A stretch of 57,365 bases of DNA. Origin: Gemmatimonadaceae bacterium (GTDB taxonomy: Bacteria; Gemmatimonadota; Gemmatimonadetes; Gemmatimonadales; Gemmatimonadaceae). Where the stretch lies: the NCBI GenBank assembly GCA_019752115.1, contig JAIEMN010000042.1, forward strand, positions 1 to 57,365, written 5' to 3'. The translations under genes were made by a program, and so were the position numbers. The notes under the pieces are model-generated. The model did no database searches, was not told the DNA's origin, and was given only the letters and a program-made list of their open reading frames with translations. Shown piece after piece: positions 42,296 through 51,110 of this stretch (position 1 is its first letter; each line of letters starts with the position of its first letter).

Positions 42296-42417
42296 TTGAA
42301 CTATCTCGCACAGAGGCACAGGGAATCACAGAGGAGCACAGAGGGTTTCGACTTTCCGCGTCGGACTGTTCGCGGTCCTCTGTGCTCCTCTGTGATGCTC
42401 TGCGCTCTCTGTGCGAG
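42296..42417. repeat. intergenic dyad repeat with CACAGAGG units
   Basis: Begins TTGAACT like the elements at 8498 and 16006. CTCGCACAGAG (42305-42315) pairs with CTCTGTGCGAG (42407-42417), and ATCACAGAGGAGCACAGAGG (42325-42344) pairs perfectly over 20 bp with 42377-42396. The right end lacks the AGTTCA terminus. It lies between genes on the same strand, about 35 nt before the TTG start of the SRPBCC gene. Confidence 0.9.
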
Positions 42418-42451
42418 GCCGTAAAGAAACTCACAGTGGAGGAGGTGTCCG

Positions 42452-42979
42452 TTGATCAAGAAGATCCTGTTGGTGCTGGTCCTCGCCGTGGTCTGCATCG
42501 GCGCGCTGGCGATGCGTCAGCCCGATTCGTTCACCGTGGAGCGGCGCGCCACGATTCAGGCCTCGCCGGAACAGGTGTTCGCGCAGATCAATGACTTCCA
42601 CAACTGGGCCAACTGGTCGCCGTGGGCCAAGCTGGATCCGAACATGGCGTTGTCGATCAACACTCCCGGCTCGGGCGTCGGCGCGACCTATGAGTGGAAG
42701 GGGAACAGCGACGCCGGTGAGGGCTCGATGGCGATCAAGGAGTCGATGCCGCCGAACAAGGTGATGATCGACCTGCACTTCCTGAAGCCGATGGAGAGCA
42801 CGGCGGTATTGTCCTTTCAGCTCGAGCCCAAGGATGGCGGCACCGAGGTGATCTGGACCATGCGCGGCGACAACACGCTCATGGGCAAGGTGATGGGCGT
42901 CTTCACCACGATGGACAAGATGGTCGGCCCCGATTTCGAGAAGGGGCTCACCCAGTTGCAGACGGCGGTCAAGAAGTGA
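42452..42979 (+). CDS. SRPBCC (polyketide cyclase/START-like) protein with N-terminal membrane anchor
   Basis: A 175-residue protein. An N-terminal hydrophobic segment (ILLVLVLAVVCIGALAM) acts as signal or anchor. The rest is a START-like fold: FTVERRATIQASPEQVFAQI, NDFHNWANWSPWAKLDPNM, GVGATYEWKGNSDAGEGSM, STAVLSFQLEPKDGGTEVIW and the long C-terminal helix DFEKGLTQLQTAV. The fold binds lipids or hydrophobic ligands; no specific ligand is predicted. The start is TTG 42452, 5 nt after GGAGGTG; no ATG or GTG is well placed. It overlaps the next gene by 4 nt. Confidence 0.9.
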   Translation: MIKKILLVLVLAVVCIGALAMRQPDSFTVERRATIQASPEQVFAQINDFHNWANWSPWAKLDPNMALSINTPGSGVGATYEWKGNSDAGEGSMAIKESMPPNKVMIDLHFLKPMESTAVLSFQLEPKDGGTEVIWTMRGDNTLMGKVMGVFTTMDKMVGPDFEKGLTQLQTAVKK

Positions 42980-43782
42980 GCGACGGGTCCGGTCCCATGC
43001 TACGGATCGCGTTGGCGAACCTGCCGTATCCCGAGTCGCCCGAGGCAGCGGTGGCGCGTGCGGTGGCCGCGGTGTACGAGGCCGCCGCGCGCGGCGCGCA
43101 GTTGGTGGTGTTCCCCGAGTGTTATGTGCCGGGGTATCGCTGGCCTACGCGCCACGTGCCGGCGCCGGATGCGGCGTATCTCGAGCGCGCGTGGCAGGCG
43201 GTCGCCGAAGCGGCCGCCTCGGCGCGGATCATGGTGGTGCTCGGCACCGAGCGCTTTACCGACGCCGGGCTCGTGCTGAGCGCGCTGGTCATCGACGCCG
43301 AGGGCCAGCGCGTCGGGTGGCAGGACAAGGTGCAGCTCGACCCGAGTGAGGAGAACGGCTATGTCGCTGCGGCCGAGCGGCGGCTGTTTGAGGTGGCCGG
43401 TGTGCCGTTCGGCATCGTGATCTGTCACGAGGGGTGGCGCTATCCCGAAACCGTGCGCTGGGCCGCGCGGCGCGGGGCAAAGCTCGTGGTGCATCCGCAC
43501 TACGGCGAGGCGGAGCCAGGGAGCTATCAGCCGGTGAGTTACGCCGATCCGCGCAACACCTTCCACGAAGCCGCGGTGCGGTGCCGCGCGGCGGAGAACA
43601 CGGTGTGGTTTGCGACGGTGAACTGCGCCGGGGAGGGGTCGCCGACCACGAGCGCCGTGGCGGCGCCGGACGGGACGATCGTGGCGTGGCAGCCGTATGG
43701 TGAGGCGGGGCTGCTGGTGGTGGACTGCGACATGACCCAGGCGACGGGGCTGTTGGCGTCGCGGTGTCGGACGACGCCGTAA
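42976..43782 (+). CDS. carbon-nitrogen hydrolase (nitrilase superfamily)
   Basis: A 268-residue cytosolic amidase/nitrilase-type enzyme with the complete catalytic triad: Glu48 in VVFPECYVPGY, Lys118 in WQDKVQLDP, and Cys150 in GIVICHEGWRYPE. The sequence around the Cys resembles C-N hydrolases acting on omega-amides or carbamoyl compounds, but the native substrate is not identifiable. DRNTF-like surroundings (ADPRNTFHEAAVRCRAAENTVW) form the usual late strand and helix. GTG 42976 overlaps the SRPBCC stop (GTGA), so the two are coupled. It is convergent with the large kinase gene 39 nt away. Confidence 0.92.
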   Translation: MSDGSGPMLRIALANLPYPESPEAAVARAVAAVYEAAARGAQLVVFPECYVPGYRWPTRHVPAPDAAYLERAWQAVAEAAASARIMVVLGTERFTDAGLVLSALVIDAEGQRVGWQDKVQLDPSEENGYVAAAERRLFEVAGVPFGIVICHEGWRYPETVRWAARRGAKLVVHPHYGEAEPGSYQPVSYADPRNTFHEAAVRCRAAENTVWFATVNCAGEGSPTTSAVAAPDGTIVAWQPYGEAGLLVVDCDMTQATGLLASRCRTTP

Positions 43783-43821
43783 CGCGATCGCGCGTCAGCC
43801 GGGGTTCTTCTTGAGTCGGAG

Positions 43822-46800
43822 CTAGTCGATGCGGTCGCGCGCGGCTTTCACCACCGGTTGACGCGAGGGTTCGGCGTCCTTCCAGAGTGTGGCGAAGGCG
43901 TCGTAGTGCTCGATGGCGCCGGCGACATTGCCCTGCGCGTCGAGGAGTTCGCCGAGGCGCTTGTGCGCTCCAGCCAGATGCCCCGTACCTCGAGCATCCC
44001 GTTCCCATTTCGGATCGACTACCCGCGCGAACCACGCCGTCGCGGAATCGACCTGGTGGGCACGGTCGAACGCCACGGCGATCAGGTACGCTTCCTCCGC
44101 ATCGGGGGCGGTGCGGCGCTGACCTGCCTGTTTGAGCAGCGTCGCCGCCTGCTGGTACTGGCCATGCGCCAGGGCGACCAGGCCCGCCACGCGCGCATCC
44201 TCCCACACACGATCTGCCGACCGTTCCGCGTTATCGCGTCGATACGCGGCCGCGAGCGCCTCGGTCATCTCGGCATCGCCGACGAGCGCCGCGGCCACCG
44301 CCGCTGCGGACCATGGCCGGCTGACTGGCGGCGTTGACTCGTAGAACGCGGGGGTGAGCATCCGCTGCAGCGTGCGATGCGTGCGCGCGCGGTCGCCGTC
44401 GAACTTGGCGATGAACACGGCGGAGTCGAGCGCCAACTGGAGCGCCGCCGGCGGACGCCGGGTGAGGCGAGCCACGGTATTGGTGCGCCACACACTCATC
44501 GCAAGCGCGGCGTCGATCCGCCCACCGATCGCATTCAGGTCGCGGAGATAATTCGCGGCGCCGAACGTCAGCCGCGGCGACTGCGAGGTGTCCATCCACG
44601 TTCGCACCAAGCGCCCCAGGCTGTCGTCGAGCTTGTGGGCATACAGTTGCCACGAAGTGACTTCCCACTGGAGCGGGCTTTTCGGAAAGAGTGTGGCGAA
44701 GCGAGCCGCGGCGCTGTCGGCCACAGCCGGCTTCTGCAATCGGGCCGCTATCCCGCTCCAGTTCACCACACTCACCGCCGGCGGCCGCTTGAGCATTGCG
44801 GCGCGCCGGTACATGGCGAGGGCGCGATCAAGCTGGCGCCGTTGCACGTAAGCGACAGCCAGATTGTTCAGTGCGATGTTATTCAGCGAATCACGTGCCA
44901 GCAGCTGCTCGTAGGCAGCGATCGTCCTGTCCGGATCAGGCGTCGGGCCGTACGTGAAGTAACCCGCTTCGGTCACATCGCGCTCATTATCCGTCAGTCG
45001 ATCGCGATGTCGATAGGCGCGTGATATGGCATCAATCTGCTCCGCTTCCGAGTTCGGCAGCTGGTTGTACATCACGGCGATCTTGCGCCACGCCATAGCA
45101 AACGCCGTATCGATCGCGACGGCCTCCTGCAGTCGCTTCATGGCCTTGGCGCGATCGCCGCCATTCTCTTCGATCTGCGCGCCTTCGACGTACTTGCGCA
45201 GCGCCGCGAGCGACGGCGTACTCACCCGCTCGATGGCCTTCGCGCTCTGCAGCCCCCTGAGTGACTCGCCGACCTTTTCGCGGATGCTTCGCGAGAGCTT
45301 GCCAACGGCCGAGACCAAAGTCGCGTCGCCGTCGGCAGTTGCACGAAAGGTCGCCATCTCGCGGCCATCGGTGGCGCTCACCAGTCGTGCGGAGAGCACG
45401 TAACTGCCGCCCAGCCGCACGACATCCCCATCGATTACCGCCTTCGTTCCCTCGCGCGTTGCGATCTCGCGGGCCACGTCGAAGGGCACTGCCGCATCTG
45501 TCGGACGCTGCATGCGCTGGAGGACCTCGCGCACGGCAGCACGCGTCAGCACCGACAGGTTGGGCGATTGCGCGAGGTCGGTGCGCAACGCTTCGGCAAT
45601 CGTCACTCCCAGCGTCGTATCGTTCGCCGGGGGGCGGAAGTCCGCTACCATGACGCTTTCGCGCTCGCCGAACTCACCGGCACCGATCAGCGACGCGGCT
45701 GGACCAATGCCATAGGCGCGCGACACCGCAAAGGCGGCCAGCAGCGCAGCAAAGCCCCCTCCCACCGCGATGCCCGCTTTCCGGGTGCGACGAAAGCTGA
45801 CGTGAGGCTGCGCCCGCAAGGCGAGCGTCGCCATGGTGCCGGGGCCCACCGCCGACCCACCAGGCGTCAGCGTCGGCGTGCGCGTGATCGCGCGACGCGC
45901 GGTGCGCTGCACCCACCATGTCCCGAGAAGTGCGGGTAGCCCAGCCGCGGCGAGGGTAATGGCCGACGGCATCGCCCACGTGGGGACGCCGACGGTACGC
46001 GAGGCGATGAAGACGCCACCAACCAGCAGTGCGGTACCACCTGCCCAGGTACCGAGTGCGGTGGAGAGCGGAATCGTCGGCGCGAGAACGGGCGCGGTTG
46101 TGCTGCTCGAGGCGCCGCTGCCTTCGAGCGCGCGGACAATCGCGGCCGCATCTGCCGGCCGATCAGACGGCGCCTTCTCCAGGCACCGCAGCACCAGCTC
46201 AGCCAACGCCGGCGGAACATCGGCCCGCAGTACGCGCGGATCGCGCGGCTTTTCGGTGATGTGGGCGACCAGCAACCGTCCTGGGGTGTTCGCCGAGAAG
46301 ACCGGCTGCCCGGTCAGCAGTTCGAACGCCATCGCCCCGAAGGCGTACAAGTCGGCCCGATGGTCCACCGCGACCGCGCCTTCCGCCTGCTCCGGCGCCA
46401 TGTACGCCGGCGTGCCAATGGCGAGCCCCGCCTGCGTGAGCGTGGCACCGCCGGCGGAGGTGCGCGACGCCGAGATGGCCTTCGCGATTCCGAAATCGGT
46501 CACCGTGGCGCTCCCCGCCGAGAGCAGCACGTTGTCGGGCTTGATGTCCCGGTGCACGATGCCCTGGGCGTGCGCGTAGCTCAACGCACGCGCGACATCG
46601 CGCAGCACGCCGACCGCTTCCGGAATCGTGAGCGCGCCCTGGCCCAGTCGTTGCCGCAAGGAATCGCCGTCCACGTAGGGCATCGAGAACCAGGGCAAGC
46701 CATCGGCGTCGCCCGCGGCCAGCACCGGCACCACATGGGGATGCTGCAGCGACGCCGCCATGAGCACTTCGCGCTTGAACCGCTCCACGCTCAGCCCTTC

Positions 46801-46956
46801 GAGCATCTCCGGCGCGAGCACCTTGACCACCACGCGGCGCTGCAGCGCCGGTTCGTCGGCGAGATAGGTGCGCGACATGCCGCCACCCCCCAACTCGCGG
46901 ATGAAACGGTACTGACCGGCGAGCGACTCTTCGAGGCGGGCGCGAAAGGATTCCAT
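43822..46956 (-). CDS. Ser/Thr protein kinase with TolB-like domain and TPRs
   Basis: A 1044-residue protein. The kinase domain (about 15-285) has ELGGGGMSRTYLA, Lys45 in VVVKVL, HRDIKPDN (His135-Asp137), DFG (154-156), and TPAYMAPEQAEG. One or more membrane helices follow near residues 315-370 (GTWAGGTALLVGGVFIAS, SAITLAAAGLPALLGTWW) and again near 410 (AGIAVGGGFAALLAAFA). Residues about 445-580 are a TolB-like/FlgO module (GVTIAEALRTDLAQSPNLSV, GTKAVIDGDVV). The rest is TPR-rich (RAKAMKRLQEAVAIDTAFAM, NNLAVAYVQRRQLDRALAMY). This layout is common in soil Gemmatimonadota and Acidobacteria, probably as an envelope stress or signalling kinase. Catalytically complete. Confidence 0.93.
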   Translation of the reverse strand: MESFRARLEESLAGQYRFIRELGGGGMSRTYLADEPALQRRVVVKVLAPEMLEGLSVERFKREVLMAASLQHPHVVPVLAAGDADGLPWFSMPYVDGDSLRQRLGQGALTIPEAVGVLRDVARALSYAHAQGIVHRDIKPDNVLLSAGSATVTDFGIAKAISASRTSAGGATLTQAGLAIGTPAYMAPEQAEGAVAVDHRADLYAFGAMAFELLTGQPVFSANTPGRLLVAHITEKPRDPRVLRADVPPALAELVLRCLEKAPSDRPADAAAIVRALEGSGASSSTTAPVLAPTIPLSTALGTWAGGTALLVGGVFIASRTVGVPTWAMPSAITLAAAGLPALLGTWWVQRTARRAITRTPTLTPGGSAVGPGTMATLALRAQPHVSFRRTRKAGIAVGGGFAALLAAFAVSRAYGIGPAASLIGAGEFGERESVMVADFRPPANDTTLGVTIAEALRTDLAQSPNLSVLTRAAVREVLQRMQRPTDAAVPFDVAREIATREGTKAVIDGDVVRLGGSYVLSARLVSATDGREMATFRATADGDATLVSAVGKLSRSIREKVGESLRGLQSAKAIERVSTPSLAALRKYVEGAQIEENGGDRAKAMKRLQEAVAIDTAFAMAWRKIAVMYNQLPNSEAEQIDAISRAYRHRDRLTDNERDVTEAGYFTYGPTPDPDRTIAAYEQLLARDSLNNIALNNLAVAYVQRRQLDRALAMYRRAAMLKRPPAVSVVNWSGIAARLQKPAVADSAAARFATLFPKSPLQWEVTSWQLYAHKLDDSLGRLVRTWMDTSQSPRLTFGAANYLRDLNAIGGRIDAALAMSVWRTNTVARLTRRPPAALQLALDSAVFIAKFDGDRARTHRTLQRMLTPAFYESTPPVSRPWSAAAVAAALVGDAEMTEALAAAYRRDNAERSADRVWEDARVAGLVALAHGQYQQAATLLKQAGQRRTAPDAEEAYLIAVAFDRAHQVDSATAWFARVVDPKWERDARGTGHLAGAHKRLGELLDAQGNVAGAIEHYDAFATLWKDAEPSRQPVVKAARDRID

Positions 46957-47052
46957 GCGGCGAATATGGGGCACGCTATCGCAACGAGGACGAACCGAAT
47001 GCGGAGAACATGCACCGCCGGAGCGCCATGTGGCCAGTTTCGCGCGAGCTTT

Positions 47053-47059
47053 TAGCTTG
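47053..47059 (+). promoter_or_regulatory. candidate promoter box TAGCTTG
   Basis: TTTAGCTTGAGAGGT directly precedes the ATG at 47066, leaving 6 nt. The TTAGCTTG string is the same as before the nitroreductase gene. The GAGAGG could also act as ribosome site. Inferred. Confidence 0.3.
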
Positions 47060-47065
47060 AGAGGT

Positions 47066-48067
47066 ATGGCGACGCATACCGAACTGCCCCCGGGGTTCTC
47101 ACCGGTCCCCGCCGGCCATCTGGCGGCGGTGGTGACGCACCTCGAGATGACCGCCCCGCCTGCGTCGCGCCCCGTGCCCACGCTGTCGCGGCCGCTGCGC
47201 CTCGAGCGCATGCATGATGAGGACCTCGCCATGTATCGCGCGCTCTTTCGCGAAGTGGGCCAGGAATGGCTCTGGTTTTCCCGTCTCCGCATGCCCGACG
47301 CGGAGCTCGCCCGCCTGCTGGCCGATCCGCTGGTCGAGGCGTACGCGGTGCGCGACGGCAACGCGCGCATTGGTATGCTCGAGCTCGATTTCCGCGAGCC
47401 GGGCCAGTGCGAGCTCGCCTTCTTTGGCCTCGCGGCATCGCACGTGGGGCAGGGCGCCGGCCGCTGGCTGATGCACGAGGCCACGACCCGCGCGTGGGCA
47501 CGGGGCATCACGCGCGTTCACGTGCACACGTGCACGCTCGATCACGCCAACGCCGTCGCGTTTTACGTGCGGTCCGGATTCACACCGTACAAGCGCGAAA
47601 TCGAAATCGCGCCCGATCCGCGACTCACCGGGGAACTGCCGCTTGATGTTGGCACCCACGCGCCGGTCATCCGCGATGAACGCGTCGCACCCGATGCGCT
47701 GGCGGTGGTGCAGGAGTTCTGGCGCCTGATGGCCACCAACGACTTCGCCGCGGTCGGCGCCGTGCTCGCGCCCGAGTTCGTGCTCGAGTGGCCGCAGTCG
47801 CGCGAACGCATTCGTGGCGCGGCCAACTTTGCGCAGATGAACGCCGAATATCCCGCCAAGGGGCCGTGGCGCTTCATGGTCTCGCGTGCGGTCGCCAATG
47901 GCAGTGAGGTGGTGACCGATGTCAGTGTCACCGATGGCGACGTGCTCGGGCGCGCGGTGTCGTTCTTTACGGTGGCGCAGGGGCGCATCACGCGCATCGT
48001 GGAGTTCTGGCCCGAGCCGTATCCGGCACCGGCCAATCGCGCGCATCTCGTGGAGCCGATGGCGTGA
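47066..48067 (+). CDS. GNAT acetyltransferase fused to a SnoaL-like domain
   Basis: A 333-residue two-domain protein. Residues about 38-190 are a GNAT domain: LRLERMHDEDLAMYRALFRE, IGMLELDFREPGQCELAFF, HVGQGAGRWLMHEATTRAW (motif A, acetyl-CoA loop GQGAGR) and TLDHANAVAFYVRSGFTPYK (motif B). Residues about 212-333 are a SnoaL/NTF2-like cone domain: VQEFWRLMATNDFAAVGAVL, FVLEWPQSRERIRGAANFAQ and RITRIVEFWPEPY. The GNAT part probably acylates an amine; the SnoaL part may bind a small molecule or add a second activity. The stop overlaps the next GTG (GTGA). Confidence 0.9.
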   Translation: MATHTELPPGFSPVPAGHLAAVVTHLEMTAPPASRPVPTLSRPLRLERMHDEDLAMYRALFREVGQEWLWFSRLRMPDAELARLLADPLVEAYAVRDGNARIGMLELDFREPGQCELAFFGLAASHVGQGAGRWLMHEATTRAWARGITRVHVHTCTLDHANAVAFYVRSGFTPYKREIEIAPDPRLTGELPLDVGTHAPVIRDERVAPDALAVVQEFWRLMATNDFAAVGAVLAPEFVLEWPQSRERIRGAANFAQMNAEYPAKGPWRFMVSRAVANGSEVVTDVSVTDGDVLGRAVSFFTVAQGRITRIVEFWPEPYPAPANRAHLVEPMA

Positions 48068-48600
48068 GCACCGACACGCGCAAGGTGCTGCTGCGGCAAT
48101 TCGATGTCGCGTGGCAGCTCGCGTGGTACCATCTGGAATCGCTGACGACGGAGGAGTGCCTGTGGCGCCCCGCCGATCGCGGGTTGCACGTGCACGAGGC
48201 CGCGCACCACTGGGTCGCCGACTGGCCGACGCACGAGGGCTATGATCTCGGGCCGTCGAGTGCCGGCTGGATTACCTGGCATTGGCTCTTCTGGTGGCGC
48301 ATGGCCGCCGATCACACGTGGGGCGCCGCGACGCTCACGCGCGAGGCGGTGCCGTGGCCCGGCCACGCCGATGGCCTGCGCACCGAACTCCGCGCCCTGC
48401 ACGATGCGTGGCGTGCCGCGCTGGCGAGCAGTGACGCCGGCACGCTGGCGTCGTCGGCGCGCGTCCGGTGGCCGTTTCGGGATCGCCCGCTCGCCGATCT
48501 CTTTGCCTGGGCCAACACCGAGCTCACCAAGAGCGCGGCCGAACTCGGCGCGTTGCGATTTCTCTACGCCGCCCGACGCGACGCGCGCGCGTCAGCCTGA
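48064..48600 (+). CDS. DinB-like protein
   Basis: A 178-residue helical protein with the DinB pattern: LLRQFDVAWQLAWYHLESLT, LHVHEAAHHWVADWP, and WITWHWLFWWRMAADHTWG with conserved His for a metal site. The final RWPFRDRPLADLFAWANTEL matches the closing helices. Function unknown; DinB folds often act with thiols or as hydrolases. GTG 48064 overlaps the GNAT-SnoaL stop. The 3' end overlaps the convergent CIA30 gene by 9 nt, so opposing transcription could interfere. Confidence 0.88.
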   Translation: MSTDTRKVLLRQFDVAWQLAWYHLESLTTEECLWRPADRGLHVHEAAHHWVADWPTHEGYDLGPSSAGWITWHWLFWWRMAADHTWGAATLTREAVPWPGHADGLRTELRALHDAWRAALASSDAGTLASSARVRWPFRDRPLADLFAWANTELTKSAAELGALRFLYAARRDARASA

Positions 48601-49107
48601 GCCCACCAACGCCAGGCGCGCAAGCGCCACGTCGGCCAGAAAGGCGACCTTGGCCCCGACAATCCCAATGCGCGCCAGCCCCGCGACATTGAGCGGCGCC
48701 GCCAGCGACACCGGCGCGAACGCCGACCAGGGGAGCACCACGGTGCGCCAGTCGCGCGCCACCGGCAGCTCGGCGCCGTAGTACTGCCATGGCGCGCGCG
48801 TATCCGCCGTGCGCAGGTGCACGAAGTACGACCCGGGGGTGCCGCACACCGTGAGCGCCACACCCGTGTAGGCGCGCGCATCGAACGGGGTACGCCCATC
48901 GCTGAGCGCGCGCGCCATCTGCACGAAGCCGCCGTTCCGCTCGAGCGAGACTTGCCCCACGAGTCGCAGGGCGCGGCGCCCCTGCACGTCGGTCAGTGCG
49001 CCCTGCGCGTTGGAGACGCCCCCCATGACGCGATCGGTGAACACCGTCCACCCTCGGGCGTCGGTGCTGACCGTGAAGTCGTCGAGGAGGAGGTCGGTGG
49101 ACGGCAT
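48592..49107 (-). CDS. CIA30 (NDUFAF1-like) family protein
   Basis: A 171-residue beta-sandwich protein of the CIA30/carbohydrate-binding-like fold. Its start, LLDDFTVSTDARGWTVFTDRVMGGVSNA, contains the invariant W-x-x-x-x-D-x-V-M-G-G-x-S signature. NGGFVQMARAL, YTGVALTVCGTPGSYFVHLR, DWRTVVLPWSAFAP and IGIVGAKVAFLADVALARLAL follow. In eukaryotes the family assists complex I assembly; bacterial members are uncharacterised. No signal peptide is seen, so it is cytosolic. It lies 15 nt downstream of the DUF808 gene and is probably cotranscribed with it. Confidence 0.92.
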   Translation of the reverse strand: MPSTDLLLDDFTVSTDARGWTVFTDRVMGGVSNAQGALTDVQGRRALRLVGQVSLERNGGFVQMARALSDGRTPFDARAYTGVALTVCGTPGSYFVHLRTADTRAPWQYYGAELPVARDWRTVVLPWSAFAPVSLAAPLNVAGLARIGIVGAKVAFLADVALARLALVGSG

Positions 49108-49122
49108 GCGACGCGCGTGACC

Positions 49123-50049
49123 TTACGCCTGTGCCTTGCGTGACGCCTTTCGCACGCGCTTTCCCATCTCGAACAGCAGCACACACCCCGCACCGGCCAG
49201 CACCCCGAACACGCCATCGAGCGTCATGCTCACGAGGCTGGCGAGCACGCCGTTCACCGCGTGGACGCGCTCCACGATCCCTTCGAACGCATGCGCGACG
49301 GGGTGCACGCCGTGTACCAGAATGCCACCACCCACGGTGAACATCGCCGCAGTGCCCACCACACTCAGCGTGCGCATCATCTTGGGCGCGGCGGCGAGAA
49401 TCAGTCGCCCCGTCTTCACGCTCGCGGCCGCACCACTCTGCACCATCTTGAGCCCCAGATCGTCGAGCTTCACGATCCCTGCGACCAGGCCATAGACGAA
49501 CACCGTCGCCGCCACGCCGATGATCGCCAGCACCGTGGCCTGCTCGGTGAGCGTGCGCCCGCCGAGCGTACCCAGCGCGATCACCACGATCTCCGCCGAC
49601 AGCACGAAGTCGGTGCGGATGGCGCCCTTGATCTTCTCCTGTTCGTAGGCGGCGAGATCGACTTCCGGCTCGTGCTCGTGCGCCACGGCCACCGCGGTGG
49701 ATTCGTCCTCGTCGTGCGGCAGCCACTTATGGGCGAGCTTCTCCACGCCTTCAAAGCAGAGGAAGAGACCGCCCAGCATCAGCACCGGCTGAATCCAGCT
49801 GGGGGCGAACGCGCTGAGCAGGAGCGCGATCGGCACGAGGATCACCTTGTTGATCAGCGATCCCTTGGCGACGCCCCACACCACCGGCAATTCGCGCTCG
49901 GCGGCGAACCCGGCCACCTGCTGCGCATTGAGCGCGAGATCGTCGCCCATGATCCCGGACGTCTTGGTGGCCGCCGTCTTGGTGAGGGCGGAGACGTCGT
50001 CGAGGAGCGACGTGATATCGTCGAGCAGAGCCAGCAGACTGGAAGCCAT
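49123..50049 (-). CDS. DUF808 (YedI-like) membrane protein
   Basis: A 308-residue integral membrane protein. The soluble start MASSLLALLDDITSLLDDVS, followed by KTAATKTSGIMGDDLALNAQ, is the diagnostic DUF808 N-terminus. ELPVVWGVAKGSLINKVILV then leads to several membrane helices (ILVPIALLLSAFAPSWI, VIALGTLGGRTLTEQATVLA, FTVGGGILVHGVHP, LDGVFGVLAGAGCVLLFEMG) and a basic C-terminus. Family function is unknown. The length is normal for the family (about 300-320). It heads a two-gene operon with the CIA30 protein and is divergent from the broken outer-membrane-type gene. Confidence 0.92.
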   Translation of the reverse strand: MASSLLALLDDITSLLDDVSALTKTAATKTSGIMGDDLALNAQQVAGFAAERELPVVWGVAKGSLINKVILVPIALLLSAFAPSWIQPVLMLGGLFLCFEGVEKLAHKWLPHDEDESTAVAVAHEHEPEVDLAAYEQEKIKGAIRTDFVLSAEIVVIALGTLGGRTLTEQATVLAIIGVAATVFVYGLVAGIVKLDDLGLKMVQSGAAASVKTGRLILAAAPKMMRTLSVVGTAAMFTVGGGILVHGVHPVAHAFEGIVERVHAVNGVLASLVSMTLDGVFGVLAGAGCVLLFEMGKRVRKASRKAQA

Positions 50050-50225
50050 ACCGAAGCAACGGTCCCGAAAAGGGGGCGGGGGAGCGGGTGCCGAATGATC
50101 TCCGGGTCCGGAAAGGCGCGCTACGGGGGGCGCACGCGCCCAACGGAAAATCGGACCGGACAGTAGGATTGGAACGACCGAGAGGTCACTGACGGATCCC
50201 GCCCCGTCTCGAGAGGTCCCGCCCC

Positions 50226-51020
50226 ATGCGCTGTTCGCGCAGCCGGTTCACGAAGGTGCTGGTGTTCGCTGCGGCGCTCGGCGCGCCAGTGGCGCGGTTG
50301 GCCGCGTAGGCCGATGAGATTCAGGTCTATACCGGCGGGCTCGCGGCCGTCGGCACCTTCAATCTCACGATCCACAACAACATCACGCCCAAAGGCATCG
50401 CCACGGCCGGGTTTCCCGGTGCGGTGACGAGCAATCACTCGTGGAACGGCGTCCCGGAGTGGGCGTACGGGGCAACCAAGTGGCTCGAGCTCGGCCTCTA
50501 CATGCCGCTGTACACGCTCGACTCGCATCAGGGCTTTGGCCTCGACGGCTTCAAGCTGCGTACGCTCGTCGCCCGCCCGAATGGCGACCAGCACACCTTC
50601 GCCTACGGCCTGGGCTGGGAGCTCGGCTTCAACGCCAAGCGCTGGGATCCGAACCGCATCGCCTCGGAGTTCCGCCCCATTCTCGCATGGCATCTCAAGA
50701 AGTGGGATCTCGTGACCAACCCGATCGTCGATACCGACTACAAGGGCGGGCTCAAGAATCTCGACTTCGCGCCCTCCACGCGCGTCGCCTACAACATCAA
50801 TGCGACGTGGGCCGTGGCCGGTGAGGAGTATGCGGATCTTGGCACCCTGAACCACCTGATCGGCGGTCGCGCGGCGTCCCATCAGGTATGGGGCGCCGTC
50901 GATCACGCCGGCCGCGTGTGGGATGTGGAAGTCGGCGCCGGCTACGGCCTCACGAACAGTGCCGACAAGTTCGTCCTCAAGATGATCCTGGCGCGCGACC
51001 TCCACGTGCGGCAGAAGTAG
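50226..51020 (+). pseudogene. outer-membrane-type protein interrupted by an amber codon at the signal peptide end
   Basis: The reading frame starts at ATG 50226 with a signal peptide (FTKVLVFAAALGAPVARLAA) but meets TAG at 50307-50309 (codon 28). It then resumes in the same frame as ADEIQVYTGGLAAVGTFNLT and runs intact for 236 codons to TAG 51020. The downstream part (NHSWNGVPEWAYGATKWLEL, FGLDGFKLRTLVARPNGD, FRPILAWHLKKWD) matches a family of hypothetical beta-barrel-like envelope proteins whose mature ends begin with such an ADEIQVY segment. A single C-to-T change of CAG would give this stop. Expression requires readthrough; internal restart at GTG 50424 would lack export. A sequencing error is also possible. 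Confidence 0.8.
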
Positions 51021-51035
51021 CGCGCCGCGCGCGGC

Positions 51036-51110
51036 TCAGGCAGCCACCAGCAGGTTGCCGTCCAGGATCAACAATGACGAGCCAGGTGGGGCGGCGGGAT
51101 GGGTGGTCAT
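51036..51110 (-). CDS. possible 24-residue small protein
   Basis: A short frame from ATG 51110 encodes MTTHPAAPPGSSLLILDG followed by NLLVAA and TGA. GGAG lies 5-7 nt before the ATG, and a 7-bp hairpin (GTCGGCC with GGCCGAC, near 51139-51157) lies in its leader. The hydrophobic end could insert in a membrane. No family recognised. The rest of the 51021-51302 gap shows no other feature except the hairpin at 51274. Could be chance or a degraded gene. Confidence 0.25.
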   Translation of the reverse strand: MTTHPAAPPGSSLLILDGNLLVAA

